Shown: in pieces, positions 8,156 through 16,913 of the stretch
Position numbering within the stretch: position 1 is the stretch's first letter
How the letters are laid out: each line of letters starts with the position of its first letter
Origin: Streptococcus thermophilus
GTDB lineage: Bacteria; Bacillota; Bacilli; Lactobacillales; Streptococcaceae
Assembly: GCF_010120595.1 (NCBI RefSeq)
Contig: NZ_CP038020.1
Location: forward strand, 1,550,001-1,614,000
DNA length: 64,000 bases
Direction of reading: 5' to 3'
Notes under the pieces: model-generated
The model's input: the letters and a program-made list of their open reading frames with translations, nothing else
Database searches by the model: none
Told to the model about the DNA's origin: nothing
Made by a program: the position numbers and the translations under genes

Positions 8156-9013
8156 ATGACAAGACTTGCAGTAATGAGTGATTTACATATTGATTTAAAT
8201 CATTTTGAGACATATGAAATTGATACTCTTATAAAGTGTCTAAAAGATCAAAAGGTCACCCACCTCCATATCGCTGGTGATATTTCTAACCATTATTTTA
8301 TCGACACGAAACCTTTTCTACACAAACTTTCTAAGGAGGTCAAGGTTACCTCTAATTTAGGCAATCATGATATGCTTGATTTAGAGGATGACCTTATTGA
8401 TAATCTGGATTTTCAGGTAATTGATTTAGGAAGTATGACATTATTGGCCTTTCATGGATGGTATGATTATTCCTATTCTGGTGAAAAGTTGGATAAGATT
8501 CTCAAACGTAAGAAGCAACTCTGGTTCGACAGACGCCTCAAGCGATTGGGTAACGATCCAGAAATCTGTCACAATGGTCTCAAGAGGCTAGACGATATTC
8601 TAAATGATTTGGACACTAGCAAACTTATAGTTGCCATGCATTTTGTTCCTCACAATCGTTTCACCATGACTCACGAGCGTTTTAAACCTTTTAACGCTTT
8701 TTTAGGATCTGAACAATTCCATAAGATTTTCGTCAAGCACAGCGTTAAAGATGTTGTTTTCGGTCATGCCCACCGAAGTTATGGGACGGTAACGATTGAC
8801 GGTGTAACCTATCACTCGCGTCCTCTTGGATACCGACGTGAATGGGATTTAACCATTGACTTTGTTTCCAATCACCCTGAACTCAATCCTACTGGAACAT
8901 GGAACCTCTCCAAACGTTACAACCTAGTCAAGAAACGGCCAGAGTTTTTAGATTACGAAAAAAAGGAACTAGCAAATGAGTTCCTTTCATCTATGACATT
9001 ATTCGATTTATAG
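8156..9013 (+). CDS. Calcineurin-like metallophosphoesterase
   Basis: A 285-aa cytoplasmic protein with the complete dimetal phosphoesterase signature: SDLHID (8-13), GDISNH (about 41), GNHD (about 69), an HFVPH block and GHAH towards the C-terminus. The family hydrolyses phosphomono- or diesters; the substrate of this streptococcal branch is unknown. The ATG at 8156 starts the conserved MTRLAVMSDLH core; a longer in-frame start at 8075 would overlap the queG promoter and has no family support. There is no ribosome binding site, and promoter geometry predicts a leaderless transcript. Divergent from queG. Confidence 0.85.
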   Translation: MTRLAVMSDLHIDLNHFETYEIDTLIKCLKDQKVTHLHIAGDISNHYFIDTKPFLHKLSKEVKVTSNLGNHDMLDLEDDLIDNLDFQVIDLGSMTLLAFHGWYDYSYSGEKLDKILKRKKQLWFDRRLKRLGNDPEICHNGLKRLDDILNDLDTSKLIVAMHFVPHNRFTMTHERFKPFNAFLGSEQFHKIFVKHSVKDVVFGHAHRSYGTVTIDGVTYHSRPLGYRREWDLTIDFVSNHPELNPTGTWNLSKRYNLVKKRPEFLDYEKKELANEFLSSMTLFDL

Positions 9014-9038
9014 AACGACTCTTTGAGAGTCGTTTTTT
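9014..9038 (+). terminator. Terminator of the phosphoesterase gene
   Basis: Perfect 9-bp stem AACGACTCT / AGAGTCGTT with a 3-nt loop followed by TTTT, immediately after the stop codon. Confidence 0.85.
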
Positions 9039-9783
9039 AGTCGATGAAAAATCCCTGCTTTTGTAGATCCTTCAAGGTGTTAGCACGATTGGCAACGGAT
9101 TTGTCCATGGTCTTGGCAATTTGAGTCGTAAATTCATCAACTCTGTTATTGAGATCGCGAAGATCATAATACTCATGGACTTCAGCGTCGTAGTCTTTTA
9201 GCTCCGCCAAGGGATTTTCCAAATCTTTATAGTAATTTTCCATATGGATGACATGACGTGGCAAACGAGGTTTAAGCTGCGGTTCCTGGTCTGGCCAACC
9301 AACTGCTAAACCAACTGCTGGATAGACATACTTTGGAAGTTTGAGGAGCTCTGAAAGTTTGGCATTATCATTTAAGATACTGCCCAAATAAACAGTTCCC
9401 ATACCTAAACTCTCAGCAGCTACCACCATATTTTGCGCAGCAATCATAGCATCTGAAAAAGCTGAAATAAAGCGTTCAGGACTACCTTGTACCAAAGCCT
9501 TGGTTCCCTTAGCTTCTGCAATCAAGGTATTACGTCTTTGGTCTACAACAAATACAAAGAGGTGCCCAGCATTAGGAATATAGGGTTGGTTGGCAATTTC
9601 TGCAATTTGTTCCTTCAATTTTTCATCAGTAATACTGATAATCGAATAAGCCTGTCTAAAATTACTTGTTGGTGCATGTCTGGCAACATCAACCAGGAGG
9701 TTAACCTCTTCTTGTGCCAAAGCCACAGGTTTAAACTGACGAATACTGCGGTGATTGAGTTGTGTCTTAATAGTTTCGTTCAT
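9037..9783 (-). CDS. NADPH-dependent nitroreductase / FMN reductase (NfsA-NfrA type)
   Basis: A 248-aa flavoprotein of the nitroreductase superfamily: RSIRQFKP (12-19) for FMN phosphate contact, HAPTSNFRQAYS (36-47), the AAESLGMGTVYLGSI helix-strand block and a C-terminal AVGLAVGWPDQEPQLKPRLP motif typical of the NfsA/NfrA group. It would reduce FMN, nitroaromatics or similar acceptors with NAD(P)H. The ATG at 9783 has AAGGAGAAGGTC before it. Its 3' end abuts the convergent terminator of the phosphoesterase. Physiological substrate not deducible. Confidence 0.85.
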   Translation of the reverse strand: MNETIKTQLNHRSIRQFKPVALAQEEVNLLVDVARHAPTSNFRQAYSIISITDEKLKEQIAEIANQPYIPNAGHLFVFVVDQRRNTLIAEAKGTKALVQGSPERFISAFSDAMIAAQNMVVAAESLGMGTVYLGSILNDNAKLSELLKLPKYVYPAVGLAVGWPDQEPQLKPRLPRHVIHMENYYKDLENPLAELKDYDAEVHEYYDLRDLNNRVDEFTTQIAKTMDKSVANRANTLKDLQKQGFFID

Positions 9784-9856
9784 GACCTTCTCCTTAACTT
9801 ATGATTAGTTCCTTTCATTATAAACAAGACAGCTAATGAATTCAAGATGTGATAAG

Positions 9857-9886
9857 AAAAAGCCAAAGACCATTGTCTCTGACTTT
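9857..9886 (-). terminator. Terminator of the P-type ATPase gene
   Basis: Minus-strand AAAGTCAGAGAC pairs along 12 bp (with G-U pairs) with GTCTTTGGCTTT, followed by TTC; it lies directly after the ATPase stop codon. Confidence 0.65.
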
Positions 9887-9891
9887 ATATC

Positions 9892-12576
9892 TTAAATAGC
9901 GTCTTTATCCTTACCAAGGGCACGTTGAATAGCTTTGACTATTTCAACCAAAACCACAATCAAGAATGAACCTACAATAACCGCAAGCCATTGTGTAAAA
10001 CTTAGATGTGACACATGGAAGAGATTATTCAACCCAGGAACCACGATAGTTGCCATCAAGAGGATGAAGGCAACTGGAATTGCCCAGTTAAATGTCTTGT
10101 TTCTAAAGAGACCAACTTTAAAGACTGATTGATAAACAGACTTAACGTTAAAGGCATGAAGCAACTGAATCAATCCAAGTGTTGCATAGGCCATTGTAAG
10201 GGCATCTGCATGAATTTCTGCTTGTGTATGATGTTCTGGGAAAACAAGACCCCAACCATATACTGCAAGAACCAGGATAGTTTGGAAAACACCTTGATAC
10301 ATGATAGCACCAAAGACCCCACCATCAAAGAAGTTTGATTGACGTCCACGAGGTTTGTGAGTCATAATACCTGGTTCAGCTGGCTCAACACCAAGAGCGA
10401 TGGCTGGAAGGGTATCTGTTACTAAGTTAATCCAGAGAAGGTGCACTGGTTGAAGCACATCCCATCCAAATAATGTAGCAAAGAAGATAATAAAGACTTC
10501 GGCCATGTTAGCTGACAAGAGGTACTGGATTGATTTTTGAATATTGGAGAAGACCTTTCGACCTTCTTCTACAGCAACGATAATTGTCGCAAAGTTATCA
10601 TCGGCAAGAACCATATCAGAAGCTCCCTTAGAAACCTCTGTACCTGTAATCCCCATACCGATACCAATATCAGCTGTCTTAAGTGATGGCGCATCATTGA
10701 CCCCGTCACCTGTCATAGCAACAACCTTGCCCTCATTTTGCCAAGCCTTAACGATACGAACCTTGTGTTCAGGAGACACACGCGCATAAACTGAGTACTG
10801 TTTGAAGACTTTCTGGAATTCCTCATCAGAAAGCTCATTAAGCTCAGCCCCAGTAATGACACGATCTTCCGTATCATTTGGATCAATGATACCGAGACGC
10901 TTAGCGATTGCTTCCGCTGTATCTTGGTGGTCACCTGTAATCATAATTGGACGGATTCCCGCCTCTTTAGCGACACGGACAGCTTCTGCTGCTTCAGGAC
11001 GTTCTGGGTCAATCATCCCAACCAAACCAGAGAAAATCAAATCAGACTCAACAACTTCAGATTCCAAAGTAGGAATTTCACTTGTTGTCTTATAAGCCAT
11101 CATCAAGACACGAAGGGCTTGTTTTGCTAAGTCTTTGTTGACAGCAAGGATAGCTTGTTTGTCTTCATCCGTAATTGGGCGAACTTCCCCATTGATTTCA
11201 ATTCGAGTAACACGCTTGATCAATTGGTCAGGTGCACCCTTGACGGCTACAAAGTAAGAACCATCTGGTTCCTTATGGATAGTAGACATGAGCTTACGGT
11301 CAGAGTCAAATGGTAACTCTGCCACACGAGGCTCTGATTTCAAGACTTCACGAACATCAAAATTGTGATCTAAACCAAACTGTACCAGTGCTGTTTCTGT
11401 TGGGTCCCCGATTAATTTACCATCTGGATCCACCTTTGTATCATTAGCAAAGGTCATAATACGAAGGGTCGTATTGTCAGCACCAAGTTCTGTATCAGCA
11501 TTTTGCAATTGACCGTTTGTATAGACTTTTTCAACAGTCATCTGGTTCATCGTTAAGGTACCAGTCTTATCAGATGCGATAATTTCAGTTGAACCTAGGG
11601 TTTCAACTGCTGGCAATTTACGAACAATCGCATTGCGTTTGGCAAGAGTCGTTGTTCCAAGTGACAAGAGAATCGTTACAATGGCAGGCAATCCTTCAGG
11701 AATAGCTGCAACGGCAAGAGCAACTGCAACCATCAAACCTTCAAGGGGCTGTTCGCCACGAATAAATACACTAACCAAGAATGTCACCAAGGCAATAGCA
11801 ATAATAAGGTAAGTCAAAGTCTTAGACAATTGCTCCAAGCTTTGCTTCAACGGCGTTTGTGATTCGTCCGCATTAGCTAGCATATCAGCAATCTTACCAA
11901 CTTCAGTATACATACCAGTATTGGTTACTACACCAGTACCACGACCGTAAGTAACGTTTGAGTTTTGGTAACACATATTCACACGGTCACCAATTCCGGC
12001 TTCTGCTTCAACCGTCTCGGTAATATCTTTTTCAACTGGAACGGATTCACCAGTAAGGGCAGATTCTTCAATCTTAAGTGAGGCAGCTTCGATCAAACGC
12101 ATATCTGCCGGAACAACATCACCTGCTTCAAGCAAAACAATGTCTCCTGGAACCAATTCACGTGAATCAATTTCAACCACATTGCCATCACGGCGCACAC
12201 GTGCCATTGGACTTGACATGTTTTTAAGAGCTTCAATAGCCGCTTCTGCTTGCCCCTCTTGATAAACACCAAAGGCTGCATTCAAAACAACAACGGCAAA
12301 AATAATACAGGCATCCGTCAAACCATGCCTGCCTTCTGTAATGATAGAAAGGGCAGCAGCGACAAGCAAGATGATGATCATCAAATCTTTAAACTGGTCG
12401 ATGAATTTTGATAAAAGGCTACGTTTTTCACCTTCATCCAACTCATTATAGCCATAGGCATCTAAACGTTCCTTGGCTTGTGCAGTAGACAAACCATCAA
12501 CGGAAGTGTCCAAGCTTTTTAGGACTTCTTCCACTCCTTGCGTGTAAAACAAGGCTTTACTTTGTTCTTTCGACAA
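9892..12576 (-). CDS. mgtA: P-type cation ATPase (SERCA-like, probable Mn2+/Ca2+ exporter)
   Basis: An 894-aa P2A-type ATPase: cation ATPase N-domain, actuator loop ALTGESVPVEK, M4 motif VAAIPEGLPAIVTILLSLG with the PEGLP ion-binding bend, phosphorylation site SDKTGTLT (about residue 335), hinge MTGDGVNDAPSLK and a C-terminal six-helix membrane block. Relatives include PacL, lactococcal YoaB and pneumococcal MgtA/CaxP, which extrude Ca2+ and/or Mn2+. The yybP-ykoY riboswitch upstream argues for Mn2+ export in response to excess Mn2+. The start codon is TTG (12576), set by AGGAGGAG 8 nt before it. The gene symbol follows pneumococcal usage and is tentative. Confidence 0.88.
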   Translation of the reverse strand: MSKEQSKALFYTQGVEEVLKSLDTSVDGLSTAQAKERLDAYGYNELDEGEKRSLLSKFIDQFKDLMIIILLVAAALSIITEGRHGLTDACIIFAVVVLNAAFGVYQEGQAEAAIEALKNMSSPMARVRRDGNVVEIDSRELVPGDIVLLEAGDVVPADMRLIEAASLKIEESALTGESVPVEKDITETVEAEAGIGDRVNMCYQNSNVTYGRGTGVVTNTGMYTEVGKIADMLANADESQTPLKQSLEQLSKTLTYLIIAIALVTFLVSVFIRGEQPLEGLMVAVALAVAAIPEGLPAIVTILLSLGTTTLAKRNAIVRKLPAVETLGSTEIIASDKTGTLTMNQMTVEKVYTNGQLQNADTELGADNTTLRIMTFANDTKVDPDGKLIGDPTETALVQFGLDHNFDVREVLKSEPRVAELPFDSDRKLMSTIHKEPDGSYFVAVKGAPDQLIKRVTRIEINGEVRPITDEDKQAILAVNKDLAKQALRVLMMAYKTTSEIPTLESEVVESDLIFSGLVGMIDPERPEAAEAVRVAKEAGIRPIMITGDHQDTAEAIAKRLGIIDPNDTEDRVITGAELNELSDEEFQKVFKQYSVYARVSPEHKVRIVKAWQNEGKVVAMTGDGVNDAPSLKTADIGIGMGITGTEVSKGASDMVLADDNFATIIVAVEEGRKVFSNIQKSIQYLLSANMAEVFIIFFATLFGWDVLQPVHLLWINLVTDTLPAIALGVEPAEPGIMTHKPRGRQSNFFDGGVFGAIMYQGVFQTILVLAVYGWGLVFPEHHTQAEIHADALTMAYATLGLIQLLHAFNVKSVYQSVFKVGLFRNKTFNWAIPVAFILLMATIVVPGLNNLFHVSHLSFTQWLAVIVGSFLIVVLVEIVKAIQRALGKDKDAI

Positions 12577-12640
12577 AATAGTCTCCTCCTTTTAAATAGG
12601 GAAATATGGCTAACAAGACTCTTTTTATATAAAAAATCAT

Positions 12641-12785
12641 ACCAAAAGAGACCTGTTTAATTAAAAACAAGTCTCGCTGTTTAAGAATATGCCGGAAATG
12701 TAAAATTTCGTAATGACGACATAATCGCAATCTTTAATCAAATCTCATGATTAAAGTCGCCTGCTACTCCCTTGATTTTTCCTTT
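12641..12785 (-). promoter_or_regulatory. yybP-ykoY (Mn2+-sensing) riboswitch with terminator
   Basis: The minus-strand leader carries the conserved core GGGAGTAGC (12771-12763) near the 5' end and the distal CAGCGAGAC element (about 12680-12671), separated by a multi-helix insertion, as in yybP-ykoY RNAs. GAGACTTGTTT (12675-12665) from the aptamer's 3' side can instead pair with AAACAGGTCTC (12658-12648) to make an intrinsic terminator followed by TTTT. Mn2+ binding should prevent terminator formation and turn on the exporter. Boundaries are approximate. Confidence 0.88.
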
Positions 12786-12787
12786 AC

Positions 12788-12815
12788 ATTCTAACATAAT
12801 TCAACATTATTTCAA
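12788..12815 (-). promoter_or_regulatory. Promoter of the riboswitch-ATPase transcript
   Basis: -35 TTGAAA (12815-12810), 16-bp spacer, extended -10 TGTTAGAAT (TAGAAT 12793-12788). Confidence 0.65.
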
Positions 12816-12841
12816 GCAAAATGATTCTATTTCTAAACAAA

Positions 12842-13228
12842 TTAAAACCATGAAATTTCTAATTCATAATCGGCAAAAACATCTTCTGTTTCTGGATGCT
12901 TCAATTGATAATGAACATCAACTGTTTGTCCATTTGGGTCATGAGCAAATAGACTAGTATCTGTCAGAAAATGCTGGACACCAAGCGGTGTCGGAATTTG
13001 GAGCAAGGTAGGTGCTTTAGCAGAAAAACGCATAATGGATTTTGGATTAGAAAAGCGTGTCATCACCAGCTCTTCCTTGTTCAACTTAATAACCACTTTT
13101 TCTTTCTCCGAATTATGGTGAACAAGATAGGTATAATCTCCTTTTTCCATAACCTCACAAGTGTGGATTTCTTCGATAATCTCCGTTTGATCGCCTACTT
13201 TTATTTTGTTTTTAATTTTAATTTCCAT
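12842..13228 (-). CDS. DUF1934 family protein (YwiB-like)
   Basis: A 128-aa all-beta, calycin-like protein conserved in Firmicutes; recognisable features are the opening MEIKIKNKIKVGDQ, the SKxSIMRFS-like strand (NPKSIMRFSA) and the closing YELEISWF. No signal peptide. Function unknown; homologues are often near argS/rpoE or cell-envelope genes. AAGGAA precedes the ATG, with a TAGAAT -10 candidate about 15 nt further up. It lies between the divergently unrelated GNAT pseudogene and the riboswitch promoter. Confidence 0.8.
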   Translation of the reverse strand: MEIKIKNKIKVGDQTEIIEEIHTCEVMEKGDYTYLVHHNSEKEKVVIKLNKEELVMTRFSNPKSIMRFSAKAPTLLQIPTPLGVQHFLTDTSLFAHDPNGQTVDVHYQLKHPETEDVFADYELEISWF

Positions 13229-13319
13229 TAAGTATTCCTTCTATTCTAAAACTATTTTTCTACTTAAGATAATAGCAACTCTATACTAAAAGAGAGTATC
13301 AGTATTGCGTCTACCATTT

Positions 13320-14200
13320 CTATTTCAAGTAAACCACCTGGGTTTGTTTGACAAAGCCGATATTTTCATACAAACGTTTGGCTCCAATATTGCTATCTTC
13401 TACTGCAATTTGAAAAGCCTTGTCATTTTGCGCAATGAGTTGGTTGACGACTGATTTTACCAGATAGCTTCCATAGCCCTGTCCACGATAAGCTTCAGCA
13501 ATCGCAAGACCGTAGAGGTAGTTGCTATTCCCAGATACATCGACAGTACAAACTCCAATGATCTTACCTTCTTTGAGCAGGATGTAAAGCAAGCTATCGG
13601 AATCTTTCAAGGCCTCAGCGATATATCTGTGGGTAACCTCAAGAGTTTCTTCCGCATCAGAAAAGGCTTGGTGGTGAAATAGACTTTTTCAACAGTCATG
13701 TTGAGTAATTTCTTCAAGATAAGAGGGTTCTGCTAAGAGCACCTTAACATCTAAACGGGAATTCCAGAGCATATGGTAATCTACCTCTCCCTAGCCAAGT
13801 TTCCGTCTCCTCATCCTCAATCACCCCCCAATGGCTTGCCAGACTAGGATGACGATTTAGAAAAACACGCTCTGTCTGAGAAGTCACTGATTGAATAGGA
13901 TAAGATGCCGTTTCTTTTTCGAAACTCTTAAACAAGGCACGCGCAATGCCCTGACGACGATTATTGGAATGAACTAGGATGCTTAGTTCAACATCTTCAT
14001 TATCCGCATAAACCGTTAATAAACCAAGCAACCTCCATTTTGATAATAAAGGAAAAAGGCTAGCGTGTTGAAATCGAAATTAAGCATATTGGAGAGATAA
14101 GGTTCTCGATAGGTTCGGTCCTAGGCTTGGCAGCTGACAATCAATGTTTTTTTGCATCCTTCCGTTCTTTTTCTGTCAATTGATTGGTTGCTCGAATCAT
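13320..14200 (-). pseudogene. Tandem GNAT acetyltransferase, broken by several mutations
   Basis: Reading from ATG 14200 (AAAGGAG upstream) the frame gives MIRATNQLTEKERKD and stops at TGA 14143-14141. A second frame (14031-13744) encodes a GNAT acetyl-CoA-binding block, LSILVHSNNRRQGIARALF. A third (from about 13690 to 13320) encodes a further GNAT block, LYGLAIAEAYRGQGYGSYLV, ending FVKQTQVVYLK. The pieces lie in the order of one two-domain acetyltransferase of about 290 aa, so a single ancestral gene has lost function through at least one stop and two or more frameshifts. The substrate is unknown. Confidence 0.85.
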
Positions 14201-14342
14201 TTTAGCTCTCCTTTATTTGTCTGACCTTATTTTACCAATTAAAAATCATTTGAGCAATTCTTAGTTAAGGTGGTTTTTCTTTAAGGTTGAGCTTTGATCT
14301 GTTACTGATGACTCATCACTATTATTTTTCTTAGGAAGAACT

Positions 14343-14371
14343 ATGACAAAGCGGCTAAATTTTAGTAAAAT
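14343..14371 (+). promoter_or_regulatory. Promoter of HAD phosphatase-FemAB operon
   Basis: -35 ATGACA (14343-14348), 17-bp spacer, -10 TAAAAT (14366-14371); leader of about 30 nt. Confidence 0.65.
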
Positions 14372-14407
14372 AGAAGGGAAATTAACTAAACGGAACAGGT
14401 ACTTATT

Positions 14408-15217
14408 ATGTCTATTAAACTAATTGCAGTTGATATTGATGGAACTCTTTTGAATAGCCAACGTCAAGTCACACCTGAAGTCTTTCAAGCAATTCAAGAT
14501 GCCAAGGCTGCTGGGGTAAAGGTCGTTATTGCGACTGGCCGTCCTATTCCTGGCGTACTTCCACTTCTTGAGGAACTTAATCTTAACCAAGATGGCGACT
14601 ATGTCATCACCTTTAACGGAGGGCTCGTTCAAGAGACTTCTACTGGTAATGAATTGATTCGCGAGACGCTTTCATACGAAGACTACCTTGATATTGAAGT
14701 TTTAGCTAACAAGCTTGGCGTTCATTCTCATGCTATTACTAAAGATGGTATCTACACAAGTAATCGAAACATTGGTCGCTACACTGTTCATGAGTCTACC
14801 CTTGTTCATATGCCGATTTACTATCGTACACCTGAAGAGGTGGCTGACAAGGAGTTTGTTAAGGCCATGTATATTGACGAACCTGAAATTCTTGATGCAG
14901 CCATTGCCAAACTTCCACAGGAATTTTATGATCGCTTTACAATCGTAAAATCAACGCCATTTTACCTAGAAATTCTCAAGAAAACAGCCAATAAAGGGAT
15001 CGCGGTTACACACCTTGCTGAAAAACTTAGTCTCACTAAAGAAGAAACAATGGCTATTGGAGACGAAGAAAATGACCGTGCCATGCTGGAGGTCGTCGGT
15101 TCTCCTGTCGTTATGGAAAATGGAAATCCAGAAATCAAGAAAATTGCTAAATACATCACAAAATCAAATGATGAATCCGGTGTCGCTTACGCTATTAGAA
15201 AGTGGGTTCTAGACTAA
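14408..15217 (+). CDS. Cof-type HAD-IIB sugar phosphatase
   Basis: A 269-aa cytoplasmic HAD hydrolase with the nucleophile motif DIDGTLLNS (D9, D11), motif II IATGRP (about 42), a C2B cap domain, the lysine of motif III (TANKGIAVTHL) and motif IV AIGDEENDRAML. Family members such as YidA dephosphorylate sugar phosphates and related metabolites; the in vivo substrate here is unknown. It is the first gene of a two-gene operon with the FemAB ligase, whose ATG begins one base after this stop codon, so the two are translationally coupled. Confidence 0.88.
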   Translation: MSIKLIAVDIDGTLLNSQRQVTPEVFQAIQDAKAAGVKVVIATGRPIPGVLPLLEELNLNQDGDYVITFNGGLVQETSTGNELIRETLSYEDYLDIEVLANKLGVHSHAITKDGIYTSNRNIGRYTVHESTLVHMPIYYRTPEEVADKEFVKAMYIDEPEILDAAIAKLPQEFYDRFTIVKSTPFYLEILKKTANKGIAVTHLAEKLSLTKEETMAIGDEENDRAMLEVVGSPVVMENGNPEIKKIAKYITKSNDESGVAYAIRKWVLD

Positions 15218-15218
15218 T

Positions 15219-16433
15219 ATGTTTACCTATAAAATTGGACTCAGCACTTCTGAGCATGACCGCTTTGTTATTGATAGTCCTCAAACCAACTTATTACAAA
15301 GTAGCTCATGGGCAAAAATCAAGGATAGTTGGGGCAATGATCGTCTAGGTTTCTATCAAGATGACAAACTTGTTGCCGTCGCTAGTGTTCTTATTCAACC
15401 ACTACCTCTTGGATTCTCTATGATTTACATTCCACGCGGTCCTATCATGGACTACCAGGATAAAGAGTTGTTAGCTTTTGTCATAACTTCACTTAAAAAA
15501 TATGCCAAAACAAAACGTGCTCTCTTTGTTAAATTTGATCCAAGTCTCTTTGTCACTAAAAATTTGATTTCTCAAGAAGTTAACATCAATGAAGATACTT
15601 TGTCAATTGCCAAAGATATCCAAGCTCTGGGCGTTGAATGGACTGGTCTCACCGAAGATATGGCTGAAAATATTCAACCACGCTTCCAGGCAAATATTTA
15701 TAAGGAAGATTTTACTGAGGAACAGCTATCTAAGAGTACTAAGCAAGCTATTCGCACTGCTCGAAACAAAGGCATTTCAGTTCAATTTGGTGGCACTGAG
15801 CTGCTAGACCAATTTGCAGATCTAATGAAAAAAACAGAGGCTCGTAAGAACATTCATCTTCGTGGGATTGATTACTATGAAAAGTTGTTGACTACTTACC
15901 CAGAATCTTCTTACATTACACTCTCAACACTAGATTTGCCAGCTCGCCTCAAAGATCTTAATAAACAACTTGAAAAGAATATTGCCGACGCTGCCAAGTT
16001 TACAGAAAAAACCAAACCTGGAAAAATTGAGAACAATAAAGAAGAGTACAAGAGACTTTCAGAAGAAATCGCCTTCCTTCAAGAAAAGGTTGATGCTGGT
16101 AACAAGATTGTTCCACTCTCAGGTACCTTAGTTCTGGAATTTGGAAATACATCTGAGAATATATATGCGGGAATGGACGAAGACTATCGTCGTTACCAAC
16201 CTGCCATTTTGACATGGTTTGAAACTGCGAATCACGCTTTCGAACGCGGTGCCGAGTGGCAAAACATGGGAGGAATTGAAAATTCTCTAGATGGCGGCTT
16301 GTACAATTTCAAGTCAAAATTTAACCCACGCATTGAACAATTTATTGGGGAATTCAACCTTCCTGTTAGCCCATTCTATGGCCTAGCCAACTTTGCCTAT
16401 AAAGTCCGTAAAAAATTACGCAGCAAACATTAA
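15219..16433 (+). CDS. FemAB/MurMN-type aminoacyltransferase
   Basis: A 404-aa enzyme of the FemABX family, which adds amino acids from aminoacyl-tRNA to the lysine side chain of lipid II to build interpeptide bridges. Two GNAT-like subdomains are visible (MIYIPRGPIMDY near 68; YAGMDEDYRRYQPAILTWF near 310), separated by a helical hairpin (about 236-300, LKDLNKQLEKN...EEIAFLQEKV) like the seryl-tRNA-synthetase-like arm of FemA. The closing NMGGIENSLDGGLYNFKSKF is a family signature. Salivarius-group walls carry alanine bridges, so it is plausibly an Ala ligase, but MurM, MurN or a third paralogue cannot be separated by eye. Confidence 0.85.
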   Translation: MFTYKIGLSTSEHDRFVIDSPQTNLLQSSSWAKIKDSWGNDRLGFYQDDKLVAVASVLIQPLPLGFSMIYIPRGPIMDYQDKELLAFVITSLKKYAKTKRALFVKFDPSLFVTKNLISQEVNINEDTLSIAKDIQALGVEWTGLTEDMAENIQPRFQANIYKEDFTEEQLSKSTKQAIRTARNKGISVQFGGTELLDQFADLMKKTEARKNIHLRGIDYYEKLLTTYPESSYITLSTLDLPARLKDLNKQLEKNIADAAKFTEKTKPGKIENNKEEYKRLSEEIAFLQEKVDAGNKIVPLSGTLVLEFGNTSENIYAGMDEDYRRYQPAILTWFETANHAFERGAEWQNMGGIENSLDGGLYNFKSKFNPRIEQFIGEFNLPVSPFYGLANFAYKVRKKLRSKH

Positions 16434-16445
16434 TGGATAGTAGTT

Positions 16446-16479
16446 AAAATGAGACTTCCTTTTGGAAGCCTCATTTTTT
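16446..16479. terminator. Terminator after the FemAB gene
   Basis: AAAATGAG-A-CTTCC, TTTT loop and GGAAG-C-CTCATTTT form a 13-bp stem with one mismatch and a T-run. It would also work for the convergent DUF454 remnant. Confidence 0.8.
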
Positions 16480-16484
16480 ATCTT

Positions 16485-16846
16485 TTATCCGTCTTTATCA
16501 GGAATAACCTTAAACAAGCAATAAGTGATAAAGAGCATCAGGAAAAAGAGCACAATTTTCACCTAAATAATAGGCGCGAAAACTATCGATATTCCCATCA
16601 AAACATAGATTTGGATAATGATTTTTTCTTTCGTTCTTTGGCAATCGATTTTGTTTCTCGAAAATCGGCGACATAAGTTTGGTAAAGTTTGGTATTATAT
16701 AACCATTTCTCAAAACGTTTGGAACTTCTAGCAAAACAAGCGATGGCTAAAAGTAGAAAAGGTGTTGTGGGTAAGATAGGTAGAGGAATTCCAAGAATTC
16801 CCAAACCAAGCGACACCATCCCTAGCGAGAGATACATTATTTTCAC
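16485..16846 (-). pseudogene. DUF454 (YbaN-like) inner membrane protein, frameshifted
   Basis: From GTG 16846 (AAAGGA upstream) the frame encodes the DUF454 core YLSLGMVSLGLGILGIPLP and LPTTPFLLLAIACFARSS, two membrane segments, then goes out of frame at a run of six A (around 16622-16627) and ends after KSMF. The remaining C-terminal segment (IQIYVLMGISIVFAPII and VKIVLFFLMLFITYCLFKV) continues in the -1 frame to a stop at 16485-16487, but with an internal TAG where the family has Trp. Two lesions make this a pseudogene. Function of the family is unknown. Confidence 0.75.
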
Positions 16847-16913
16847 ATATACTATCCTTTTAAAAAGCCACACTAAACTATTAGACTATTAGTGCAGCTC
16901 TTCTGCTATTATT

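Noticed and set aside
9935-11130. Several plus-strand ORFs opposite the P-type ATPase
   Set aside because: They are antisense shadows of the ATPase gene, have no ribosome binding sites and no family resemblance.
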